Shown: positions 1 to 8,030 of the stretch, piece by piece
Layout: every line of letters starts with the position of its first letter
Position numbering within the stretch: position 1 is the stretch's first letter
Origin: Planctomycetota bacterium
GTDB taxonomy: Bacteria; Planctomycetota; Phycisphaerae; UBA1845; CAIVHJ01
NCBI GenBank assembly: GCA_022573485.1
Contig: JACZTW010000008.1
Span: 1-29,335, forward strand
DNA length: 29,335 bases
Direction: 5' to 3'
The notes under the pieces: generated by a model
Told to the model about the DNA's origin: nothing
What the model saw: only the letters and a program-made list of their open reading frames with translations
Databases searched by the model: none
Translations under genes and position numbers: made by a program

Positions 1-1
1 C

Positions 2-655
2 GCTGACCCGCGCACCGGCTACCTATGTAAAGTGCAGACCATCGACCACACCGTGCGTGAATGCGTCGTGCCGCTTGTTGTGGAGTCGCTACAGACAAAG
101 AGGCTTCCACCGACCGGCGAAGCATTGATTGAGGTCTGTTGGGATGCTCTGCGGAACAATGTGCCGCGAGAAACGGAGCTTGAAGAACTGAGATTGGCGG
201 TGACGCCACACTTGATTTTCAGTAAGCATTCGGGAGCACAGAACATGGTATCCGTCACTGAGTCGTTCGAGTTCGCCGCGTCACACCGCTTGTATTGCCC
301 GTCGATGTCGGAGGAAGAAAACCGCGCACTGTTCGGAAAATGCGCCAACCCCAACGGCCACGGGCACAACTATGTCGTCGAAGTGACCGTACGCGGCACG
401 CCCGATGCGACCACCGGGAGGATCGTCGATATTCAAAAAATGGAATCAATCGTCAAAGGACGAGTCGTGGAGCGCTTCGATCACAAACACTTGAACCTGG
501 ACTGCCCAGAGTTCGCGGACCTCAATCCTTCGGTGGAGAACATCACCACGGTCATTTGGAAACTGCTGAACGGGCGCCTTAAACCCGCCCGCCTCTCCAA
601 AGTCCGCGTCTGGGAAACGCCCAAAACCTACGCGGAAATCGAAACTGAGAAATAA
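2..655 (+). CDS. Tandem-domain 6-pyruvoyl-tetrahydropterin synthase/QueD family protein (5' end outside window)
   Basis: Pterin-processing enzyme of the 6-PTPS/QueD fold. The reading frame is open to the left edge, so this is the 3' part of a longer gene. The complete domain starts at the Met codon at 245 and carries the zinc ligands (ASH near its start, then the GHGH pair), a catalytic Cys in a Cx5HGH arrangement (CANPNGHGH), the FDHKHLNLD Asp/His segment, the PSVEN helix motif and a terminal VWETP glutamate that anchors the pterin. Cx5HGH is the spacing of eukaryotic-type PTPS (PTPS-II); E. coli QueD has Cx3HGH. Upstream residues (DPRTGYLCKVQTID and later VTPHLIFSKHSG) align in order with the second half of the same fold (DATTGRIVDIQKME and VRVWETPKTYAE), so a first, diverged copy is fused in front. 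It lacks the pterin-binding Glu at that position. Whether the product is queuosine precursor, biopterin or folate-related cannot be told. Confidence 0.85.
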   Translation, partial: ADPRTGYLCKVQTIDHTVRECVVPLVVESLQTKRLPPTGEALIEVCWDALRNNVPRETELEELRLAVTPHLIFSKHSGAQNMVSVTESFEFAASHRLYCPSMSEEENRALFGKCANPNGHGHNYVVEVTVRGTPDATTGRIVDIQKMESIVKGRVVERFDHKHLNLDCPEFADLNPSVENITTVIWKLLNGRLKPARLSKVRVWETPKTYAEIETEK

Positions 656-854
656 GCAAACTGAAAAGCGTTCGCGGGCACACACACGCCCCAATCGCTT
701 CGCGCCCCACTGCACGACAGCGCATAAGGGTATTCCATCCCATGCCATCGACTTCTTGCCCATCAAACAGCAAGTTAGGAATGGCGAACCAAGGCGCTTT
801 CGACTATTTAACCACGGACTCTCTGGTTTAAGCCAGCAGAGGAGAGCACCCACA

Positions 855-1223
855 ATGCAGAAGCCGGAAGATTATCCCGACCGTTTCGATTATCATGCGG
901 GGGCGCGACGGCTGACCGTCGGCACGGGCGTGTTCGGGCCGGTGGCCCCGGAAGTGTATGAATTCGAGGTTTCTGGTTTGAAGGTTGTGAAATCCTGGCT
1001 GGGCTATCGCATGCGCTCGGGCAAGGGCAAGAAGTCGTCGCCGCTGGACGACATCCGCCCGCGGCGATGGACGGCGCAGTTCACGACGGAATTACTTGAA
1101 CTGCTGTGGGTTCTGGAGTACACCTTGGCGTTGTATCCAGGTCAGGCAAAGTTGTTGGAGGCCGTTCTCGCCGGCAAGCAGTTCGTGGAGTCAAGAAACT
1201 TCAAGCCAAGGAGCGATTCATGA
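855..1223 (+). CDS. C-terminal fragment of a Type ISP restriction-modification enzyme
   Basis: The 122-residue product resembles only the last roughly 110 residues of Type ISP (LlaGI-like) single-chain restriction-modification enzymes: an RFDYHAGARRLTVGTGVF segment, then VYEFEVSGLKVVKSWLGYR, a SSPLDDI motif and a Leu-rich ELLELLWVLEYTLAL helix. Those enzymes are usually well over 1000 residues with nuclease, helicase and methyltransferase domains. None of these is present, and the sequence back to the PTPS gene does not continue the similarity. The start chosen is ATG 855, because a GAGGAG Shine-Dalgarno lies about 10 bases upstream; the frame is open further, to 756. The stop overlaps the start of the next ORF. 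It could be a decayed remnant that kept a usable start or a free-standing target-recognition domain; a remnant seems likelier. Confidence 0.6.
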   Translation: MQKPEDYPDRFDYHAGARRLTVGTGVFGPVAPEVYEFEVSGLKVVKSWLGYRMRSGKGKKSSPLDDIRPRRWTAQFTTELLELLWVLEYTLALYPGQAKLLEAVLAGKQFVESRNFKPRSDS

Positions 1224-1414
1224 TGGACGATTCTGAAAAAAATTCGGAATCCGAGCGCGACGGCGCCAAAGAGTCCGATTCGGTCCGCAAGGAACCGGTA
1301 GATGCCGAAGAGGGGCACGAGGGCGACGGCCTGTTCAAGGCGTGGGAACTGCCGCCCGTGCCCGACTGGGCGCGCCGCCCGCCCCCCAGAGATCCCGGCA
1401 CTCTCTTTGATTAA
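1220..1414 (+). CDS. Small acidic hydrophilic protein of unknown function, coupled to the Type ISP fragment
   Basis: A 64-residue ORF, unrecognised. It begins with two Met codons; the first ATG overlaps the TGA stop of the upstream ORF (ATGA), and AAGGAG sits 8 bases upstream, so translation initiation looks real. The first half is rich in Asp, Glu, Ser and Lys and probably disordered. The C-terminal part is Trp- and Pro-rich (AWELPPVPDWARRPPPRDP). No signal peptide or membrane segment is visible. The LPPVPDWAR tail may be a detached end of the same restriction enzyme, since long family members can end in Pro-rich tails; that is a guess. Confidence 0.5.
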   Translation: MMDDSEKNSESERDGAKESDSVRKEPVDAEEGHEGDGLFKAWELPPVPDWARRPPPRDPGTLFD

Positions 1415-1516
1415 GAATCTACGCCGAAATAGAAGAAATAAGATTAGCAGTGAATCATGCCCGCGAGGCTTTCAAGCGAACGGCCGGAAGGCGTTTGAGG
1501 CGGCACGGGCGGTTTT

Positions 1517-1547
1517 CCCGGTTCCCTGTTCCCGGTTCCCTGTTCCC
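1517..1547. repeat. Short tandem repeat, 14-bp unit, 2.2 copies
   Basis: The unit CCCGGTTCCCTGTT occurs twice head to tail (1517-1530 and 1531-1544) and is followed by CCC. It fills the gap between the convergent small ORF and the aminotransferase gene and ends 5 bases from the aminotransferase stop. No function is evident; copy-number slippage would be expected at such a site. Confidence 0.85.
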
Positions 1548-1551
1548 TTCG

Positions 1552-2886
1552 CTATTTCCCAAGCGTTGCGAGAACTTCGTCGAGCACTTTCAGGCCGACG
1601 TCGATTTGTGCTTCATTGATGCACAGGGGTGGCGTGATGCGGATGGTTGTCTCGCCACAGGGCAGCAGGAGCAAGCCGCGATTGAACGCTTCTTGGATAA
1701 TGCGATTGCGCAGGTCCGGGTTGTTTTGTTCCCGATTCTTGCCTCGAACAATATCAAACCCAATCATGAGTCCACGGCCGCGGCTGCGGGCCATACAGCG
1801 ATGCCGCTCGGCCATTTCGCGCAACCGAGATTGCACAATCTCGCCCATTTTGACGGCGTTCTCCATGTAGCTGCCTTCAACCAGCCCGATCGTCGCCAGC
1901 GCTGCTGCACAACAAACCGGGTTGCCGCCGAAGGTGCTGCCCTGTGCGCCGGGCGGCCAATTCATGACCGACTCTTTTGTGATCAATGCCCCGAGCGGCA
2001 TCCCGCTGGCCAGACCTTTGGCGGAGCACACGACATCGGGGATCACATCATCATGCTGACACGCCCACCATTTCCCAGTGCGGCCGATGCCGCTCTGAAT
2101 CTCGTCAGCGACCATTAAAATGCCGTGCTTATCGCAGAGCTGCCGCAGCGCCGGAAGAAACTCTTTCGGCGGAATGTTGTAGCCGCCTTCGCCCTGAATC
2201 GGCTCGACAAAAATCGCCGCCACTTCTTCCGATGGAAAGTGTCTCGTAAACAGGTTGCCGGCGATGTCATCAAGTGTGCCGTATTCGGCGTGAGAAACCA
2301 TTGGAATCAACGGCCCGAAGCCGAGCTTTTGCTTGAACTTCGATGCCGTCAAGGCAAGCGAACCCATCGTCCGGCCATGAAACGCACCGTGAAACGCAAT
2401 GATCCGCTTGCGGCCGGTCTTGTGGCGGGCCAGCTTGATGGCTGCTTCGATCGTCTCCGAGCCGCTGTTCGTGAAATATACTCTGGTCTTGTCTTGTCCG
2501 GCCCAGGGTGCAATCGCGCCGAGCTTTTCTGCCAACTCGACCATGACTGGATAATAGAAATCGCTCCCGCAGATGTGAATCAAGTCCGCAGCCTGCTTTT
2601 GAATCGCCTCGACGACTTTGGGGTGGCAGTGCCCGGTCGCGCACACCGCAATGCCCGCCGCAAAATCGAGAAATCGATTCCCGTCAATGTCTTCTACAAC
2701 CGACCCGCGCGCCCGCTTGACCACCAGAGCGTATTCGCGCGTATTTGAAGGCGACGTGATCGCCACGTCGCGCCGCACCAGTTGCTCCGCCTTCGGCCCG
2801 GGGAGCGCGTCCATCACTTGCGGCGCGGGGCCGATCCAGTCATTTTCTTGTTCGGCGGGCAGTGGGTTGGAACCGGGAGAAAACAT
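1552..2886 (-). CDS. Class III pyridoxal-phosphate aminotransferase (acetylornithine/4-aminobutyrate type)
   Basis: Transfers an amino group from an omega-amino or basic amino acid to an alpha-keto acid in the cytoplasm. At 444 residues it has the normal family length. Visible landmarks: SGSE at 141-144 (cofactor phosphate), the FHGAFHGR segment at 165-172 that stacks on PLP, VADEIQSGIGRTG with the PLP-pyridine Asp261, and the Schiff-base lysine Lys290 in SAKGLASGMPLGA, followed by STFGGNP. The exact substrate (4-aminobutyrate, acetylornithine, lysine or a racemase-like reaction known in this family) cannot be read from sequence, and there are no arginine or GABA pathway neighbours. The start at ATG 2886 has only a weak ribosome site (GGTGAT). 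The gene lies 11 bases downstream of thyX in the same direction, so the two may be co-transcribed. Confidence 0.9.
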   Translation of the reverse strand: MFSPGSNPLPAEQENDWIGPAPQVMDALPGPKAEQLVRRDVAITSPSNTREYALVVKRARGSVVEDIDGNRFLDFAAGIAVCATGHCHPKVVEAIQKQAADLIHICGSDFYYPVMVELAEKLGAIAPWAGQDKTRVYFTNSGSETIEAAIKLARHKTGRKRIIAFHGAFHGRTMGSLALTASKFKQKLGFGPLIPMVSHAEYGTLDDIAGNLFTRHFPSEEVAAIFVEPIQGEGGYNIPPKEFLPALRQLCDKHGILMVADEIQSGIGRTGKWWACQHDDVIPDVVCSAKGLASGMPLGALITKESVMNWPPGAQGSTFGGNPVCCAAALATIGLVEGSYMENAVKMGEIVQSRLREMAERHRCMARSRGRGLMIGFDIVRGKNREQNNPDLRNRIIQEAFNRGLLLLPCGETTIRITPPLCINEAQIDVGLKVLDEVLATLGK

Positions 2887-2897
2887 CGATCTATCAC

Positions 2898-3674
2898 CTA
2901 TACTTTCCGGTACGCGGTTCGCGTGGACTGAGTGCCATCATCGAGATCCACAAATTCATAATCCCCGAACAAATTCGGGGCCTCTTTCTGCATAATTCGG
3001 CAGACTGCGGCGGCCAGTTTGCGTATTTCCGTTTCGGCGTGCTCATTGCAGCGTAGCTCGATAAAATGCCGCAGCGCCCGGGCGTTGGCGGTCACAAAGA
3101 TCTTGGTCTCCGTGGCGTTCGGCAAAACGGACCGGGCCGATTGTCGAGCAATTTTGCGCCGCAGCGTTTTGTCCTCCATGTCGGCCAGCTTGGTGGACAA
3201 TCCGTCCACCAGCTTCTTGTACGCCGCCAGACTGTCCTGCATGGCCGCAAGCCATATTTCGTGCAACTCCGGGTCTTCCGCGATGATCTCCGGCTCGACA
3301 AAATCGGTTTCCGATTCATCGACGTAGCGCTGCGACAGTTGCGAATAGCCGAAGCCCGCTCGGTGGCGGACCAGTTCGTGGGTCAGGCTGCGAGACACGC
3401 CAGTGAAAATGAAGTTCCAGACCGCGTGCTCGAGCACCGAGCCGTGCCCGACCTGCAGAATGCGATCCAAATACGTCGAATTGCCGCCCGGCCGGGGCTT
3501 GACGAAACTCATGTAACACACCCGACCGGCGACCTCGCAGAGTTTCTGGCCGGCAATCTCCGTATCCGTTTGCCAGGATTGCACGTCGTGGTCGGCAAGA
3601 AATTGATCAATTTCTGCGTCGTTCGTTGTCTGCCGCCCGACTAAATAGACTTTCGGCTCTCGAATAATCCGCAC
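2898..3674 (-). CDS. thyX: Flavin-dependent thymidylate synthase ThyX
   Basis: Makes dTMP from dUMP using methylene-tetrahydrofolate and FAD/NADPH; it replaces ThyA. The start chosen is GTG 3674 (258 residues), because GGAG lies 7 bases upstream and the protein then opens directly with the family's first strand (REPKVYLVGRQT). Longer in-frame starts at ATG 3722, 3839 and 3851 add a low-complexity extension that is probably untranslated. Landmarks: GHGSVLEHAVWNF near residue 77, the ThyX signature RHRAGFGYSQLSQRY at 103-117, a second Arg cluster RQSARSVLPNATETK, and RALRHFIELR near the C-terminus. The signature has eight residues between RHR and the conserved Ser, where the textbook motif has seven (RHRX7S). 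The gene is divergent from the AlkP-family gene. Confidence 0.93.
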   Translation of the reverse strand: MRIIREPKVYLVGRQTTNDAEIDQFLADHDVQSWQTDTEIAGQKLCEVAGRVCYMSFVKPRPGGNSTYLDRILQVGHGSVLEHAVWNFIFTGVSRSLTHELVRHRAGFGYSQLSQRYVDESETDFVEPEIIAEDPELHEIWLAAMQDSLAAYKKLVDGLSTKLADMEDKTLRRKIARQSARSVLPNATETKIFVTANARALRHFIELRCNEHAETEIRKLAAAVCRIMQKEAPNLFGDYEFVDLDDGTQSTRTAYRKV

Positions 3675-3808
3675 GGCGCTTCTCCAACTTAGTGTTTTGG
3701 ATCCGGACGCCTCAATGTACATCCGGCCCTGCTTGTTTGCAATCGACGCGGGCGGCAAATACGATATTGGCGACCGTTTGGTCGTTCCGTCTTGAATGGG
3801 CGCTGCGT

Positions 3809-5500
3809 ATGGGAAATCCGAATTCACAACAATCTGCATCCCTTGATCCAAAATGGTGGCATCGAACCGCCGAGCGGCCGCTGGCCGCCCTCTGTCATCG
3901 CGTGCTGCTGATCGGACTGGATGGAGCGACCTTCGATATCCTGCGTCCCATGATGGATCAGGGCCGGATGCCGAACCTCAAAGGCATGATCGAACGCGGC
4001 GCCTCCGGCGTGTTGATGTCCACGATTCCGCCCATCACGCCCGCCGCCTGGACCACCTTCATGACCGGCAAAGGGCCGGGAAAGCACGGCATTTTCGATT
4101 TCGAGCGCTACAACGTCCGCACGAACGAACTGACTTTCAACAGCACCTACCTCGTGCGCGATCGCACGATCTGGCAGATTCTCGGTGATGCCGGCCTGCG
4201 GGTCGGCAGCCTGCTCGTGCCCATGACCTATCCGCCGCAGGCTGTGAACGGCTTTCTGGTATCCGGATTCGGCACGCCCGGCACAGACACGGAATTCACA
4301 CACCCGAGCGATCTCAAAGCCGACATTTTGGACCGTTGGCCGGATTTCACCTTCAAGACCAAGTGGAATCACAACGCCTCCCGCGACCTCGGCGTATTTC
4401 GCTCGAACGTCGATGCCATCAAGCAGAGCTTCACGGGCGGCGTTGAGCTGGCGCTCCATTGTGGTGAGAAGTACGGCTGGGATGTCATGATGGTGTTGTA
4501 TAAACTGGTGGACAACCTTCAGCACAAGACGTGGAAATACCTCGATCCCAAGACCGCCGGCCGTGATCCGGCACGGGCGGAACTGGCCGCCGATTGCTTC
4601 AACCATTTGGATCGCTGCGTGGGTGATTTGGTCGAGTACGCGGAGTCGCGCGATGCGAGCGTGATGATCATGTCCGACCACGGGCATGGTTCACTGGACG
4701 GAAAAGTGCAACCCAATTTACTGCTTCGCCAATGGGGTTATCTTGGCGTGAACCGGGCCAGACAGCTCAAGACGCGCGCCTCCGGCATTGTGAATCGCTG
4801 GCTCAGCGGCGGAGGTGACAAGTTCACCCGGAACAACAGCATTGAGGACGATCTGGCCGTCAATTGGCCGACCACTCGAGCGTTTGTCGCTCACGCCGGC
4901 ATGTGCGGATTCCTGTACATCAACCTCAAAGGGCGACAGGCAACGGGTATCGTGGACCCGGCCGATTACGACCGCTTGCGAAAGGAAATTGCCGAAAAGC
5001 TTCTCAGTGTTACAGTGCCCGACGCCAACGGCGAAGAAATTGCACCATTTGAGGCTGTCCATGAACCGGAAACGCTTTACGGCTGCGACCGGGAGCAGTA
5101 CGAGTGGCTGCCGGATTTACTGCTCGTTCCTCGGCCGGGCTTAGCGGTCGTGCGGAAGATCAGGAGCAGGCAACCCGTGATGTGGAGTTCGTTCCGCAAG
5201 CTGGAAGGCACGCACCGAATGGAGGGCATCTTCATTGCCGCCGGCAAGCACATTCGCCATCAAGAAAACGTCGCCGCGGAGATGGCGGATATCGCGCCGA
5301 CCTTGCTCTCGGCGGTTGGCCTGCGCATCCCCGCCGACATGGACGGGCGTGTCATCAGCGAGATCTTTGATGAAGCCCCCTCTGTCGAGTTCGAAGACGT
5401 CGAGTCACCGACCGCAGTTCAAACCCAAGACGAAGTCTACGACGAACGCGAGCAAGCCATCCTCACGGAGCGGCTGGCCGACCTGGGTTACTTAGAATAA
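3809..5500 (+). CDS. Alkaline phosphatase superfamily protein (type I phosphodiesterase/nucleotide pyrophosphatase-like)
   Basis: A 563-residue two-metal hydrolase or transferase of the AlkP superfamily. The first metal Asp is in VLLIGLDGATFD (about residue 38). The nucleophile is probably Thr77 in PPITPAAWTTFMTGK, followed by PGKHGIFDF. Later metal ligands are in KLVDNLQHKTWKYLD, MIMSDHGHGS and GTHRMEGIFIAAG. No signal peptide or membrane helix is visible, which is common for the cytosolic branch of this group in planctomycetes. ATG 3809 is used; the frame is open to 3692, and a GTG at the start of the first strand (3902) has no ribosome site. Its stop is 5 bases from the convergent VKOR-DsbA stop. 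The substrate is unknown. Confidence 0.85.
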   Translation: MGNPNSQQSASLDPKWWHRTAERPLAALCHRVLLIGLDGATFDILRPMMDQGRMPNLKGMIERGASGVLMSTIPPITPAAWTTFMTGKGPGKHGIFDFERYNVRTNELTFNSTYLVRDRTIWQILGDAGLRVGSLLVPMTYPPQAVNGFLVSGFGTPGTDTEFTHPSDLKADILDRWPDFTFKTKWNHNASRDLGVFRSNVDAIKQSFTGGVELALHCGEKYGWDVMMVLYKLVDNLQHKTWKYLDPKTAGRDPARAELAADCFNHLDRCVGDLVEYAESRDASVMIMSDHGHGSLDGKVQPNLLLRQWGYLGVNRARQLKTRASGIVNRWLSGGGDKFTRNNSIEDDLAVNWPTTRAFVAHAGMCGFLYINLKGRQATGIVDPADYDRLRKEIAEKLLSVTVPDANGEEIAPFEAVHEPETLYGCDREQYEWLPDLLLVPRPGLAVVRKIRSRQPVMWSSFRKLEGTHRMEGIFIAAGKHIRHQENVAAEMADIAPTLLSAVGLRIPADMDGRVISEIFDEAPSVEFEDVESPTAVQTQDEVYDEREQAILTERLADLGYLE

Positions 5501-5505
5501 GGGAG

Positions 5506-6966
5506 CTAGCCGCCGGGCGGCACGCTCATGCCCGCGCCGGACGCCTGCTCTTGCTGCCTGGCCGCAGCCGCTAGTTGGCGCCGGGCCAGCTCTTTCCAGA
5601 AATGCATGTTGTTTGTTTGCAGCGGATAGCTGTACAGGCGCCGACCGTCAAAGAAAACCGTGGGCGTGCCGGTGATGCCCAGGCTTTTCGCTAGCTCAAT
5701 GTCCCGCAACACGATGCGCCGGACTTCCGGGCCCTGAAATGCCTCCTGGAATCGCTCGACATCCAGTTCCATCTCCCGGGCGAACCGATCGTAGCCCACC
5801 GGGGCAAAATTCGGTTTCTTGACCTCGGCATAGTTCTCAATGATTTCGTCATGCATCCGTCGGGCGGCCGTCTGTCCGCCGACTGCACGCGCCGCCTCGA
5901 CAGCGTAGGCGGCGTTGCAGGCTTGCGGGTGATGGATTTTGCTGCCCTCGTTGCAATCGCGGCACAATGGGTAGTGACGCAGCGTGACTTTGAGTTGGCC
6001 TTTCCAGAGCGGCAGGATCTCCTTACTCAGCCGGGACTCGAAGCTGCGGCAGGCGGGGCATTGCAAATCCGTGAACATGATGAGTTCGTGCCTCGCGTTC
6101 GGGTCACCGATGGTCAATTGCGTGGACCGTGGCGGTATGTTCATGGGTTTGGAAGCTGCCAGCGCGCCCACCACGAAGCGAATATCTTTCTGGGCCCGCA
6201 ACATACTTTTCTCAGTCCGGGACGCCCGCAGAAAAGCACCGGCGGCCTGGAGTTGGTCTTCCCGATGCAAGAATGACATCCATACCAGCGCCAGCACCAA
6301 CGCCAGCGTGGCGCAGACATGTTGCCCGGCCAAGGTCTCGCCGGGTGCGCTCGCTGTTTCCAGGGGCACTTTCTGGCGCTTGGTCTTGGTGCGGGACTTC
6401 GCCTTTTCCGCCCGCGGCCAGAGGGCCACGACCAGCCCGCATGCCAGAAAATCAATCAAGTGCAGCAGGACGCACAGTCGGCACCACTGCTCCATTTTGA
6501 AAGCCATCACATAGAGATAATAACTCGTCGCCAGCACCGCGATGATCGACAGCACCATCGGCAGCAGGTGCCACCGTCGAGACGCTCGGCGCGGAAGGCC
6601 TGTAAACACAAACCAGACCAATAGAAAAATGTAGTAGCACTGCCCGAGCTGCGCCACTGGGATTTTGGCGGATGACCAGCGGATCACGGGTTTCTTGGAC
6701 GTGTGGCCCTGTTCGTCCGTAACGTCCTCAGTCGTCGCTACCCACCAAGGGATGGAAATATAGCCGTCTTTGCTCTTGATGACGTCTTCGCATCCGCCGC
6801 CTTCTTCCTCGTCACCGCCGCCGCAAATGTCTGCAAGAATGCCCGCTTTGGCGCTCGCCGCTGCCCGGATCGGCGCGTGGATACCCATCATGTAGTTCGT
6901 GATCCACAGCGCAGCCAGTGACAGTCCGATGACCACAAACACAAATGTCAGGCGCAGATGTTTCAT
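5506..6966 (-). CDS. Vitamin K epoxide reductase-DsbA fusion (disulfide bond formation)
   Basis: A membrane-bound thiol oxidation machine in one chain: a VKOR domain passes electrons to quinone and re-oxidises a fused DsbA-like domain that puts disulfides into exported proteins. Numbering is from ATG 6966 (486 residues; GTG 6996 would add ten). First membrane helix 7-26; periplasmic shuttle cysteines 48 and 59 with an unusually long acidic loop (residues 51-109, against a much shorter one in typical VKORs); GKIPVA-like segment at about 101; helices at 111-125, 135-155 and 165-185; active CxxC at 162-165 (WCRLC). A further helix at 217-231 leads to the thioredoxin-fold domain with CPAC at 303-306, a second cysteine set at 335, 338 and 350, and the cis-Pro motif GITGTPTVFF near 435. 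It lies 35 bases downstream of a membrane protein gene in the same direction, probably one operon. Confidence 0.9.
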   Translation of the reverse strand: MKHLRLTFVFVVIGLSLAALWITNYMMGIHAPIRAAASAKAGILADICGGGDEEEGGGCEDVIKSKDGYISIPWWVATTEDVTDEQGHTSKKPVIRWSSAKIPVAQLGQCYYIFLLVWFVFTGLPRRASRRWHLLPMVLSIIAVLATSYYLYVMAFKMEQWCRLCVLLHLIDFLACGLVVALWPRAEKAKSRTKTKRQKVPLETASAPGETLAGQHVCATLALVLALVWMSFLHREDQLQAAGAFLRASRTEKSMLRAQKDIRFVVGALAASKPMNIPPRSTQLTIGDPNARHELIMFTDLQCPACRSFESRLSKEILPLWKGQLKVTLRHYPLCRDCNEGSKIHHPQACNAAYAVEAARAVGGQTAARRMHDEIIENYAEVKKPNFAPVGYDRFAREMELDVERFQEAFQGPEVRRIVLRDIELAKSLGITGTPTVFFDGRRLYSYPLQTNNMHFWKELARRQLAAAARQQEQASGAGMSVPPGG

Positions 6967-7000
6967 TGGGCCAAGTGATCTCAAAGGAGCCGCCACACAT

Positions 7001-7675
7001 TCAGCGAACGGCCGCCCCGAGTTTCTGATGGATTCGCTTCATGACTTGACGATGGCATTTGCCGAAACGCAGGTCCGCCGCCACGGCCGTCATTAACCCC
7101 ACAAGCGGAAGGACGAGAAAGCGAACGTAGTGCCTCGCAACGGCAGTCCAATGGTCAGCCAGATTTTCTCGTGAATCGAGCATGGCATCAAGATCGTAAT
7201 AAATCGCAAAGTGCTCGGCCCCGCCAATCCAGGACTGCCACGGGATCAACAGGAGTATCAGGAACACGGCCCAGAAAAAAGCCGCCACTGAATCATTTGC
7301 CCCACCCAATTGTCCAGACAAGCACACATTAGTGGACATGAAGTACACAATAATGAGCATGAGTGTCATCAGCCGGGCGACAAATGGCGCCACATGCATA
7401 CCGCGGTCGGCGAGGCCATAAATTGCCCAGCCAGAATCACCTTCGGGCTCGGCCACCTGAGCGGACGCCGAGGCGGCGAGCGGGTTATCCCCCGCACGCT
7501 CAAGATTTCCGTACTGCGCCCCTACGAAAGAAGCCGGCGGCACAAGTAAAGCCAGCACCAAGAAAAAGAAGATCAGACTGCGCACTGACCGAATCGTCTT
7601 CATGGTCGAAACACAGTCTTCCAGTAATTCGCGACTGATCTGCCCGCTTGCCGGTACACTTGGATTGCCCGCCAT
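7001..7675 (-). CDS. Membrane protein of unknown function, first gene of the VKOR-DsbA operon
   Basis: Unrecognised 224-residue protein. Hydrophobic segments lie at about 33-53, 97-118, 130-150 and 184-200, joined by a Ser/Ala/acidic loop (54-95) and a loop with a DLDAMLDSRENLADHW stretch. The C-terminus is basic. Single cysteines occur at 21, 118 and 207, with no CxxC. AAGGAG lies 7 bases before ATG 7675, which fixes the start and makes this the first gene of the unit. Adjacency to VKOR-DsbA suggests a role at the membrane alongside disulfide formation, but that is inference from position only. Confidence 0.75.
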   Translation of the reverse strand: MAGNPSVPASGQISRELLEDCVSTMKTIRSVRSLIFFFLVLALLVPPASFVGAQYGNLERAGDNPLAASASAQVAEPEGDSGWAIYGLADRGMHVAPFVARLMTLMLIIVYFMSTNVCLSGQLGGANDSVAAFFWAVFLILLLIPWQSWIGGAEHFAIYYDLDAMLDSRENLADHWTAVARHYVRFLVLPLVGLMTAVAADLRFGKCHRQVMKRIHQKLGAAVR

Positions 7676-8030
7676 AGTCTCAACTCCTTACACACATCTT
7701 AAAGCAGTGTATGAACATAACCCCTGAGGCATCACGCGCCAAATGAAGTTCTCGAAGGCCCAATCCGCTCGCCCGCAGCCGCTCAAAAGTTCGCCAAGCC
7801 TCTTTCCTGATTCGCATTCCCTTTCACCAGAAGCGTTTACGCGCTCCGCAGGAACATTTCGGGCTGGTGGGTTTGTCATTGTCACAGTCATCGGTTAGAC
7901 TTGACGCGGTGATCGATCCTGGATCCTGGGCAACGAGGCGCTCAGTTTCCGAAGCCGGCCAGCGCAGCTCAACGCCTGAGTTCCTACCTCGGCGGCAGCG
8001 CGCTCATTATAGATTGTCCGAGGCCAGTGA
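7676..8030. other. Divergent intergenic region upstream of dnaA
   Basis: About 355 bases between the membrane protein start and dnaA. I saw no exact DnaA box (TTATCCACA or its complement); the nearest is TTACACACA at 7688 with two mismatches. TATAGA at 8008-8013 could be a -10 for dnaA but has no good -35 at 16-18 bases. TTGACG at 7910-7915 is a lone -35-like hexamer. No convincing terminator or small ORF was found. Confidence 0.4.
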
